From: Spinactinospora alkalitolerans
Lineage (GTDB): Bacteria; Actinomycetota; Actinomycetes; Streptosporangiales; Streptosporangiaceae
NCBI RefSeq assembly: GCF_013408795.1
Contig: NZ_JACCCC010000001.1
Span: 5,890,001 to 5,954,000 of the forward strand
DNA length: 64,000 bases
Direction of reading: 5' to 3'
Below, piece after piece: positions 41,080-47,780 of the stretch. Every line of letters begins with the position of its first letter. Position 1 is the first letter of the stretch. Made by a program: the position numbers and the translations under genes. The notes beneath the pieces are model-generated. The model worked only from the letters and a program-made list of their open reading frames with translations, was not told where the DNA came from and ran no database searches.

Positions 41080-42393
41080 GTGAACAGTCCAACCCCGTCG
41101 GCCGCGGCCCAGCGCCCATCGGTGTCCCTGCCCCGCGTCGCCGCGGCGTCGGCGATCGGCACCGCCATCGAGTGGTACGACTTCTTCATCTACGCCCAGG
41201 CGGCCGCGCTGGTCCTGAACGCGGTCTTCTTCCCCGAGACCGCCCCGATGACCGGCATCCTGCTGTCGTTCGCCACCCTGGGCGCCGGGTTCGTGGCCCG
41301 CCCGCTGGGCGCGGTGCTCTTCGGTCACTGGGGTGACCGCATCGGGCGCAAGAAGACCCTGATCGTGACCCTGGTCACCATGGGCGGTGCGACGTTCGCG
41401 ATCGGCCTGATGCCCGGCTACGAGCAGATCGGCCTGGCCGCCCCGATCCTGCTCGTGCTGTGCCGGCTCCTCCAAGGGCTGGCCGTCGGCGGCGAGTGGG
41501 GCGGCGCCGCACTCATCGGTATCGAGCACGCCCCCGCTCGCAAGAAGACCCTGTACGGCTCCTTCGCCCAACTGGGCTCGCCCATCGGGCTGCTGCTGGC
41601 GACCGGGGTTTTCATCGGCACCGGCGCGATCGTCGGCGACGCCGCGATGTCGGACTGGGGGTGGCGCGTTCCGTTCCTGCTCTCGATCATCCTGGTGCCC
41701 ATCGGGTTCCTCATCCGCAGCAAGATCGCGGAGTCGCCGGAGTTCGAAGAGGCGCTGCGCAACCAGGAGTCGCGCAAGGCGCCGCTGGCCCGCGTGTTTC
41801 AGACCCAGTTCACGCAGCTCCTCATCGGCCTCGGCGCGTTCTCCGCCGTCTTCGTCACCTACTACCTGATGACCAGCTTCATGCTGGTCTATGCGACGGA
41901 GACGCTGCACATGCCCGCGTCGGTGTCGCAGTCGGCGAACCTGGTCGCCGCGGTGGTGCAGGGCTGCGCCATCGTCATCGCCGCCATGGCGGCGAGCCGG
42001 TTCAACCCGCGCGCCATCGCCGCGTTCAGCGCGGTCGGCCTGCTGCTGTGGTCGGGCCCCACGTTCTGGCTGGCCGGCATGGCCGACCCGCTGTACCTGT
42101 ACGTGGCGGTTGGAGGAGCCATGGTCTTCATCGGCGCCTCCTACAGCGTGCTCGCCGCGGAGGTGGCCCAGCTGTTCAGCCCGGAGAACCGCTACACCGG
42201 GGCCTCCCTGAGCTACCACTTCGCCGCGGTCCTGGGCGGCGGGCTGTCGCCGGTGATCGCCACCGCGATGCTCGACGCCACGGGATCGGTGTGGCCGGTC
42301 GCGGTGTTTTCCGGCGTGATCGCCTTCGCGATGGCGCTGAGCTGCGCAGTCCTCGCCCGCTTCCAGATCGGCAGCACCCCGGAGGCGGGATGA
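41080..42393 (+). CDS. MHS-family MFS transporter (ProP/ShiA-like)
   Basis: A 437-aa, twelve-helix protein of the metabolite:H+ symporter family. Signatures: SAIGTAIEWYDFFIYAQAAALVL in TM1, FGHWGDRIGRKKTLIVTL (MFS A motif), LQGLAVGGEWGGAALIGIEHAP, RVPFLLSIILVPIGFLIRSKIAESPEFEE. Family members import osmolytes, shikimate, alpha-ketoglutarate or similar acids and amides. AGGAGG lies 8 bases before GTG 41080. As the third gene of the hyu operon it probably imports the compound that HyuAB open. Confidence 0.9.
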   Translation: MNSPTPSAAAQRPSVSLPRVAAASAIGTAIEWYDFFIYAQAAALVLNAVFFPETAPMTGILLSFATLGAGFVARPLGAVLFGHWGDRIGRKKTLIVTLVTMGGATFAIGLMPGYEQIGLAAPILLVLCRLLQGLAVGGEWGGAALIGIEHAPARKKTLYGSFAQLGSPIGLLLATGVFIGTGAIVGDAAMSDWGWRVPFLLSIILVPIGFLIRSKIAESPEFEEALRNQESRKAPLARVFQTQFTQLLIGLGAFSAVFVTYYLMTSFMLVYATETLHMPASVSQSANLVAAVVQGCAIVIAAMAASRFNPRAIAAFSAVGLLLWSGPTFWLAGMADPLYLYVAVGGAMVFIGASYSVLAAEVAQLFSPENRYTGASLSYHFAAVLGGGLSPVIATAMLDATGSVWPVAVFSGVIAFAMALSCAVLARFQIGSTPEAG

Positions 42394-42477
42394 CGCATGA
42401 CCGCCCGGCCCTCTTCTCCGGGGCGGCGACGGCCCCCGGCTCGACCCGACGCGCACATGTCCGTTTCGCAGTGGTCC

Positions 42478-42547
42478 TCTCGCCGATCTTGACCTTGTCG
42501 GGGTCATTTCAGCGTTGTTAGGCCCCACAAGGTCAAGATCGCCAAAA
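42478..42547. repeat. Dispersed palindromic repeat, copy D
   Basis: The perfect 15-bp arms CGATCTTGACCTTGT and ACAAGGTCAAGATCG enclose a core with GGGGTCATTTCAGCGTTGTTAGGCCCC. This is the cleanest of the four copies. It lies between the MHS transporter and arsR-like genes, which are in tandem. Confidence 0.88.
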
Positions 42548-42666
42548 ACGGGCCCCGGCGCTGAGAACCCTGGGCACCGACGGCGACGAGGTCTCGGACC
42601 TGGGTCTCCGGGGGATCGGGCCGGTTTCCGGTTGCGGTTACATTCTATGTTGGTTATATTCCTCGC

Positions 42667-42996
42667 ATGGCAACAACATTCGAGGTGCTGGCCGAACCTC
42701 GGCGCCGGGAGATCCTCGATCTGCTGCGCGACGGCGAACGCGCCGTCGGCGATCTCGTCGACCGGCTCGCGCTCGCGCAGCCCGCCGTCTCCAAGCATCT
42801 GAAGGTGCTGCGGGACGCCGGACTCGTCGACGTCCGGCGCGACGCCCAGCGCCGCTGGTACCGGCTGCGGCCGGAGCCGCTGGTGGAGGTCGACGCCTGG
42901 CTCGCGCCCTACCGGCGGTTCTGGGACGAACGCCTCGACGCCCTCGAACGGCACCTGGACACCATGCCGGACAACCCCGGAAGGAAGGACGACTGA
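42667..42996 (+). CDS. ArsR-family transcriptional regulator
   Basis: A 109-aa winged helix protein: FEVLAEPRRREILDLLRDGERAVGDLVDRLALAQPAVSKHLKVLRDAGLVDVRRDAQRRWYRL covers nearly its whole length. No cysteine metal site (ELCVCDL-type) is present, so it is one of the ArsR members that pair with AHSA1/SRPBCC proteins, as here: the next gene starts within its stop (TGATG). It probably senses no metal; signal unknown. AT-rich promoter region precedes it (TTACATTCTATGTTGGTTATATTCC, no exact consensus). Confidence 0.92.
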   Translation: MATTFEVLAEPRRREILDLLRDGERAVGDLVDRLALAQPAVSKHLKVLRDAGLVDVRRDAQRRWYRLRPEPLVEVDAWLAPYRRFWDERLDALERHLDTMPDNPGRKDD

Positions 42997-43415
42997 TGAA
43001 CGGCACCCTGCGTCGCGTGGGAGACACCTGGGCACTGCGCTTCGAACGGCGCCTCGCGCACCCACCGGAGAAGGTGTGGCGCGCCATCACCGAACCGGAG
43101 CACCTCAACCAGTGGTACCCCTTCGCCGCCACAGAGCTCGACCTGCGCGTCGGCGGAGCCATCCGGTTCCGCGACGAGGAGAGCACCGAACTGCGCGCCG
43201 AGATCACCGAGCTCCTGCCGCCGAAGGTCTTCGCCTTCCAGGAGTTCGACGAGGAGACCGGCGCCCACGGGCTGCACTTCGAACTGGTGCCCGACGGCGA
43301 GGGCTGCCGGCTCGTCTTCACCCACACCTTCGCCGACAGGACCTGGGCCGCACAGACCGAGGCCGGCTGGGTACGCTGCCTCGATGCGCTCACTGGCGTA
43401 CTGGACGGGCGCTAA
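42996..43415 (+). CDS. AHSA1/SRPBCC-domain protein
   Basis: A 139-aa protein with the START/Bet v1-like AHSA1 fold: TWALRFERRLAHPPEKVWRAITEPEHLNQWYPF at the N-terminus, then DLRVGGAIRFRDE and a C-terminal RTWAAQTEAGWVRCLDAL helix. Such proteins hold a hydrophobic cavity; the partner ArsR gene suggests a small-molecule response. Its ATG overlaps the arsR stop. The stop codon lies at the very edge of the inverted repeat of the insertion sequence, so the last one or two codons may have been set by the insertion. Confidence 0.88.
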   Translation: MNGTLRRVGDTWALRFERRLAHPPEKVWRAITEPEHLNQWYPFAATELDLRVGGAIRFRDEESTELRAEITELLPPKVFAFQEFDEETGAHGLHFELVPDGEGCRLVFTHTFADRTWAAQTEAGWVRCLDALTGVLDGR

Positions 43416-44484
43416 CGACGTTGTGCGCGATTAGGGGTGGGACGTGCCGGTCTGGACGGTCGGCCCGGATGGGGCCTACCGCTGAACGCAGCGGTCGGAG
43501 ACCAGCCCGGCGATGGCCGCAGCGGTCTCGGGGAAGTGTTCACGTCGCCCGGTGTAGCGCTGCAAACTGCGCCACTGCTTGGGTTCGGCGATCGCGTGCT
43601 CCACACAGATCCGGCCTGAGGACTGGGCCTTGCGCTGGTCCTGCCAGCGCTGCACCTCCTCCTCCGAGGCGTCTTTGCCCGGTTTCTTCGGCGGTCCGCT
43701 GACCTGGCCGGGATAGTCACGCACCAGCCCCTGATACCCCGAATCGGCCTCGACTCCCACCCCGGGATACTGCCTCAGGAGGTCATCCACGCCCTCGGTC
43801 CGCAGCATGGTCGCATCGTGCATACGCCCGGGCCGAAACGCGCCGAAGAACAGCAGGCGGCCCTTCTCATCGCTGACGGCGGTGGCCTTACCGGTGTTCT
43901 GCTTCTTCTTGCCCGAGACGAAGGCCCGGCGTTCGGGACGCTTGGCTCGGGGCCGCCGGACCTGCACCTCGGTACCGTCGACACGCAGGTGCCCCCCGTG
44001 GGCGGCGGCGTAGGCGAACACATCAGCCAGGGTGTGCAGCCGCACCCCCGGCGCCTCGGGGGCGGCGCAGCCGCGCGCGGCCAGCAGGGGCCGGATCTCG
44101 TGGACGGCGCGGGTGACGGTGGAGCGGTCCGCCCCGTAGAGCGCGGCCAGGGCGGCGTGGGGCAGCTGGAAGCGCAGAATGACCAGGGTAGCGATGACCC
44201 GGTCGGTGAACATCAGGGTGTGGCCGGGCCCGGCCCCGGCTGCGCGCTTTCGGCCGTGGCCACGGCGCTGTCGCAGGCGCGAGTCCTGCTGGGCGCTCCA
44301 GGGATCGACGAGTTCAGCGATGAGGGCGCCGAGGTGGTGCAGGGCCAGGCCGGTGAGGATAGGCTGAGCGAGAGCCACGCGGGCCCATGTTGATGTCACA
44401 GTCCACATGCTCGCGTGGCTCTTTGCGTTGGCGCAAACTCCCGTCGCACCCGACCCTCAGCTATCGCACACCAAGTCGTAAGCG
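43411..44484 (-). mobile_element. IS5-family insertion sequence, about 1.07 kb
   Basis: A single transposase gene is bounded by imperfect inverted ends: left GCGCTAACGACGTTGTGCGCGAT and the reverse complement of the right end GCGCTTACGACTTGGTGTGCGAT, followed on both sides by AGGG.GGG-like sequence. I place the ends at about 43410-43411 and 44484 from this similarity; no convincing target-site duplication was found, so the limits are approximate. Confidence 0.7.
43476..44408 (-). CDS. IS5-family DDE transposase (DDE_Tnp_4 type)
   Basis: A 310-aa intact transposase. An N-terminal helix-turn-helix (FTDRVIATLVILRFQLPHAALAALYGADRSTVTRAVHEI) precedes the catalytic domain with the first Asp in LRVDGTEVQVRRP, the second in GVGVEADSGYQGL, and Glu in ICVEHAIAEPKQW. 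This is the DDE_Tnp_4 arrangement of actinobacterial IS5 relatives. The frame is uninterrupted, so the copy could be active. It separates the arsR/AHSA1 pair from the tricarboxylate-type cluster. Confidence 0.92.
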   Translation of the reverse strand: MWTVTSTWARVALAQPILTGLALHHLGALIAELVDPWSAQQDSRLRQRRGHGRKRAAGAGPGHTLMFTDRVIATLVILRFQLPHAALAALYGADRSTVTRAVHEIRPLLAARGCAAPEAPGVRLHTLADVFAYAAAHGGHLRVDGTEVQVRRPRAKRPERRAFVSGKKKQNTGKATAVSDEKGRLLFFGAFRPGRMHDATMLRTEGVDDLLRQYPGVGVEADSGYQGLVRDYPGQVSGPPKKPGKDASEEEVQRWQDQRKAQSSGRICVEHAIAEPKQWRSLQRYTGRREHFPETAAAIAGLVSDRCVQR

Positions 44485-44554
44485 CCGCCCCTCGCCGGTC
44501 CCGTCTCGCAGCGGGGTCCCCAGTGAGACGGCACGGGCAGGTCGAGCCGGGCGG

Positions 44555-45652
44555 TCAGGACCGCGCCAGTGTGGGGACCTCCAGCTCCGCGGTGGCGATC
44601 CGGCGGGCGGTGCGCTCGACGAAGACCGTGTCGATCCGGCCGTCGGGGGCGGCTTCGGCGCGCACCGGGATGGTTCCGGAGGGCGTGTCCAGGAGCAGCG
44701 GGACGGTCCGGGCCTCCTCGGGCACCACCGTGCCGGGGATGGCGGCCGCCGCGGCGATGGCGACGCAGGCGGTGATGGCCAGGGCGGGATGGGTGCGCCC
44801 CATGGACAGCATCCGGGCGGCGATGCCGGCGGCGCCCGCAGCAGCGGGCTCGGGGGCAGGGGCGAGCCACACGAGCTTGGGGACCGCACGGGAGACCTCG
44901 TCGGCGACCGAGCGGTGCGCGGAGATCCCCATGAGCTCCGACGCGTGCGCGCGCGCCTGGGCGAGGTCGGCCAGCAGCGTCGGATCGGCGTCCACGTCCA
45001 CGGGCTCCTCCCCGCCCATGAGGCCGATGTCGGGTCCCCACAGCAGGGCGGCGGGGTTGCCGGCGTCGACGAGTGAGGCGCGCACCGGGCCGCGCCCGGA
45101 GCGCAGCTCGTCGACGGGGCGGCCGGTGGGCAGCAGCGACCCCGTCACGGCTCCGGCGGGGTCGACGAAGCCAAGGCCGACGCCGGGCGCGGGAAAGGCG
45201 ACTCCGGTGATCCGGCTGTCGCCCTCGTTGGTGGCCGCGCCCCCGGGGGTGGGCACGTCCTGCACGATCGTCTTCGCGGTGTTGGTGTTGTACACCGAGA
45301 CCCGGGTCGTGTCGCCCTCGGGACGCACCCAGCCCTGCTGGACGGCGTAGAGCCCGACGACGGCCGAGCAGTTGCCGCAGTTGTTGCTCCAGTCGACGCG
45401 CTCGTCGGCGATGCCGATCTGGGCGAAGGTGTAGTCGACGTGGACTCCGGAGCGCGTTGAGGGGGCGAGGATCACCGCCTTGCTGGTGGTGGAGGTGGCG
45501 CCGCCGACGCCGTCGAGCTGGCGGGGGTCGGGGCTGCCGTAAAGCCGCAGCAGTGTCCGGTCACGGTCAAGGCCGAGGCGGTCCAGGACGCGCTCGTCGA
45601 AGACCCAGCACTTGCTGGTCCCGCCCCGCATCAGTACCGCTCGAACCTGCAT
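44555..45652 (-). CDS. PrpF-family (methyl)aconitate isomerase-like protein
   Basis: A 365-aa protein matching PrpF: MQVRAVLMRGGTSKCWVF, GSPDPRQLDGVGGATSTTSKAVIL, NCGNCSAVVGLYA and a C-terminal GRTHPALAITACVAIAAAA, all standard landmarks. PrpF isomerises trans- and cis-forms of aconitate or methylaconitate with AcnD. ATG at 45650-45652 has GGAGG six bases upstream. Divergent from the IMDH-like gene, with the operator TTGCATGCAA between them. In this cluster of tricarboxylate transporter and TcuA-like genes it more likely handles an aconitate-like acid than propionate metabolism. Confidence 0.9.
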   Translation of the reverse strand: MQVRAVLMRGGTSKCWVFDERVLDRLGLDRDRTLLRLYGSPDPRQLDGVGGATSTTSKAVILAPSTRSGVHVDYTFAQIGIADERVDWSNNCGNCSAVVGLYAVQQGWVRPEGDTTRVSVYNTNTAKTIVQDVPTPGGAATNEGDSRITGVAFPAPGVGLGFVDPAGAVTGSLLPTGRPVDELRSGRGPVRASLVDAGNPAALLWGPDIGLMGGEEPVDVDADPTLLADLAQARAHASELMGISAHRSVADEVSRAVPKLVWLAPAPEPAAAGAAGIAARMLSMGRTHPALAITACVAIAAAAAIPGTVVPEEARTVPLLLDTPSGTIPVRAEAAPDGRIDTVFVERTARRIATAELEVPTLARS

Positions 45653-45719
45653 TGGACACCTCCGCGTACGTGATCGGCGAGCCGGACCCCGACGGGCCCG
45701 CCGAGGGTTGACCGCAACC

Positions 45720-45750
45720 GTATCCGATTTGCATACTAATTGCATGCAAA
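45720..45750. promoter_or_regulatory. GntR-type operator, site 1, overlapping the start of the IMDH-like gene
   Basis: The perfect palindrome TTGCATGCAA (45740-45749) lies in CTAATTGCATGCAAAATT, with a half-site TTGCATAC at 45729. The ATG start of the downstream gene (45744) is inside the palindrome. Related to sites at 51121-51160 and 52951-52980. Confidence 0.65.
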
Positions 45751-46853
45751 ATTCTGCGCCCATCTCCGGCCCCGCGCACAGCGACCGCACCTTCCACATC
45801 GGTGTGATCGAGGGGGACGGGATCGGCCCCGAGCTCACCGCCGCCGCCACCGCCGTGCTGGAGGCGGCGCTCAGGCCCCGCGGCGTGCGCCTGGAGTTCC
45901 ACCTCGAGGACGCCGGGGCCGCCGCCCACCGCCGCACCGGTACCGCACTGCCCGACGGGGCACTGGAGCGCATCCGCGACTATGACGCCCTGATCAAGGG
46001 CCCGGTCGGCCTGCCAGACGTACGCCATCCCGACGGCACCGAGGCGGGACTGCTCGGCGGGCTGCTCCGCGGAGGACTGGACGCCTACGCCAACGTCCGG
46101 CCGATGCGGCTGCTGCCCGGTGTCTCCGCGCCCACCACGCACCGGCCCGAGGACATCGACTACGTCATCGTCCGGGAGAACACGGAGGGCCTCTACCTCT
46201 CGCGTGGGCGCGGGGTGCGCAACGAGCGCGCCGCGAGCGACCAGCTCCTGCTCACCCGTAAGGGGGTGGAGCGCGTCGTGCGCCGGGCCTTCGCCCTGGC
46301 CCGCGGGCGCAACGGCGCGCCGGCCGACGGCGTCCGGCGCGTGACCTGCGTCGACAAGGCGAACGTGCTGCGCTCCTTCGCCTTCTTCCGCGACGTGTTC
46401 GACGAGGTGGCCGCGAGCCACCCCGACGTCGAGGCCGAGCACCTCCACGCCGACGCCGCGGCGGCCGCCCTGGTGGCCCACCCGGCCCGGTTCGACGTGC
46501 TGGTCATGGAAAACCTGCTCGGCGACATCCTCAGCGACCTCGGCGCGGCCACCGTCGGCGGCCTCGGGATGTGCCCCTCCGCCAACCTCGGCGACACCGC
46601 GGCCTACTTCGAGCCCATCCACGGCAGCGCGCCGGACATCGCGGGGACGGGGGCGGCCAACCCCACCTCGCAGATCCTGTCGGCGGCCATGCTGCTGGAG
46701 CACATCGGTCACGTCGACGAGGCCGGCGCGGTGCGCGCGGCGGTCGCCGGGGCCTACGCGTCCGGCGCGGTGGCCCTGGACGACCGGGGCCGCCCCAAGG
46801 GCGGCACCGCCGCGGCGACGGCGGCCGTGCTCGACGGGCTGGGGCGGATGTGA
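45744..46853 (+). CDS. IMDH/isocitrate-family decarboxylating dehydrogenase
   Basis: A 369-aa member of the isocitrate/isopropylmalate dehydrogenase family. Landmarks: IGVIEGDGIGPELT at the N-terminus, IKGPVGLPDV, VRENTEGLYLSRG, CVDKANVLRS, NLLGDILSDLGAATVGGLGMCPSANLG, and EPIHGSAPDIAGTGAANP. The family oxidatively decarboxylates 2-hydroxy acids with NAD(P)+ and Mg2+ (isopropylmalate, tartrate, homoisocitrate, others). GLYLSRG replaces the usual isocitrate signature, and its neighbours are catabolic, so tartrate-dehydrogenase-like use of an alternative hydroxy-tricarboxylate is possible. No ribosome-binding site is seen before ATG 45744; a leaderless transcript is plausible. Confidence 0.88.
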   Translation: MQNSAPISGPAHSDRTFHIGVIEGDGIGPELTAAATAVLEAALRPRGVRLEFHLEDAGAAAHRRTGTALPDGALERIRDYDALIKGPVGLPDVRHPDGTEAGLLGGLLRGGLDAYANVRPMRLLPGVSAPTTHRPEDIDYVIVRENTEGLYLSRGRGVRNERAASDQLLLTRKGVERVVRRAFALARGRNGAPADGVRRVTCVDKANVLRSFAFFRDVFDEVAASHPDVEAEHLHADAAAAALVAHPARFDVLVMENLLGDILSDLGAATVGGLGMCPSANLGDTAAYFEPIHGSAPDIAGTGAANPTSQILSAAMLLEHIGHVDEAGAVRAAVAGAYASGAVALDDRGRPKGGTAAATAAVLDGLGRM

Positions 46854-46925
46854 CGGCGGTGCGGGGACCAGCGCGCGGGCGGGACGCCACGCCCACCGCC
46901 TACCGCGAAGTAGAGTAAGGAGCCC

Positions 46926-46951
46926 GGGCGTCCCCGCTTGCGGGGGCGCCC
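46926..46951 (+). terminator. Stem-loop after the IMDH-like gene
   Basis: GGGCGTCCCCGC and GCGGGGGCGCCC pair over 12 bp (one G-T) with a TT loop. No U-run follows. It separates the dehydrogenase gene from the GntR gene. Confidence 0.6.
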
Positions 46952-47003
46952 CACCGGTATGACGAGCGAAACGGGACGGTCCTGCGGAAGTGAAGAAGCG
47001 GGC

Positions 47004-47702
47004 ATGAGCGTCGAAGACAAGCCCTTGCACCCGGTCCGCGGATACCTGCGGTCCAAGCCCAGCCGAGGCAGGACCACCGAGGCCGTCACGGACGCGCTGC
47101 GCGAAGCCATCCTCGACGGCGCCCTGGCCCCGTCCACCTGGCTGCGCGAGGACGAGATCGCGGCCACCCTCGACGTGAGCAGGACCCCGGTGCGCGAGGC
47201 GCTGCGGCGGCTGGCCGACGAGGGGCTGGCGCACAAGACCGCCCATCACGGGACCGTCGTCTCGCCCATGTCGATGGAGGACATCCTCGCCCTGTACGTG
47301 ATCCGGGAGAACCTCGAAGGCCTTGCCGCGCGGCTGGCCGCCACCCGAGGCGAGCCCGGCCTCGTCCCGGCGCTGCGCAAGGTGCAGGCGCGGATGGAGG
47401 CGCTGGCCGACACCGGCGACGCCGCCGCCCTGTCCCGGCACAACATCACCTTCCACCGACTCATCCGCGAGGCCGCGGGCAACCTCTACCTGGAACGCTT
47501 CCTCGGCCAGGCCGAGCAGGCGGTGCGCCGCCTGGCGCCGACCACGTTCGCCTTCCCTGGGCGGGCCGTCACCGGGTGCGCCGAGCACGCCGAGATCATC
47601 GAGGCCATCGCCGCCGGCGACCCGGACGCCGCGGAGGAGGCCGGAAAGCGGCACATGCGCAACGCCCGCGAGATCCGCTTCTCCAAGATGATGGGCGCCT
47701 GA
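47004..47702 (+). CDS. GntR-family regulator, FCD subfamily
   Basis: A 232-aa protein: winged helix (RTTEAVTDALREAILDGALAPSTWLREDEIAATLDVSRTPVREALRRLADEGLAHKTAHHGTVVSPMS, about 20-85) followed by an all-helical FCD ligand domain (RENLEGLAARLAATRGE ... HNITFHRLIREAAGN ... HAEIIEAIAAGDPDAAEEAGKRHMRNA), with metal-ligand-type residues D/H in the usual places. FCD regulators respond to organic acids. The start is ATG 47004 or 46959. It sits in the middle of the tricarboxylate-type cluster, and the three TTGCATGCAA-like palindromes nearby are the obvious operators. Confidence 0.9.
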   Translation: MSVEDKPLHPVRGYLRSKPSRGRTTEAVTDALREAILDGALAPSTWLREDEIAATLDVSRTPVREALRRLADEGLAHKTAHHGTVVSPMSMEDILALYVIRENLEGLAARLAATRGEPGLVPALRKVQARMEALADTGDAAALSRHNITFHRLIREAAGNLYLERFLGQAEQAVRRLAPTTFAFPGRAVTGCAEHAEIIEAIAAGDPDAAEEAGKRHMRNAREIRFSKMMGA

Positions 47703-47780
47703 ACCGGCCCGTCACCGCGGCCCCCGCCGCCGGACACCAGCGCGGTGCGGGCGCGGTCCGAGTCGGACCGCGGGCGGCGG

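Noticed and set aside
40825-43065. A 746-aa minus-strand frame
   Set aside because: It is the antisense of the hyuB end, MHS transporter and arsR genes; composition is Arg/Gly/Asp-rich with no recognisable domain.
45567-47654. A 695-aa minus-strand frame
   Set aside because: Antisense of the IMDH-like and GntR genes, both of which have clear family signatures.
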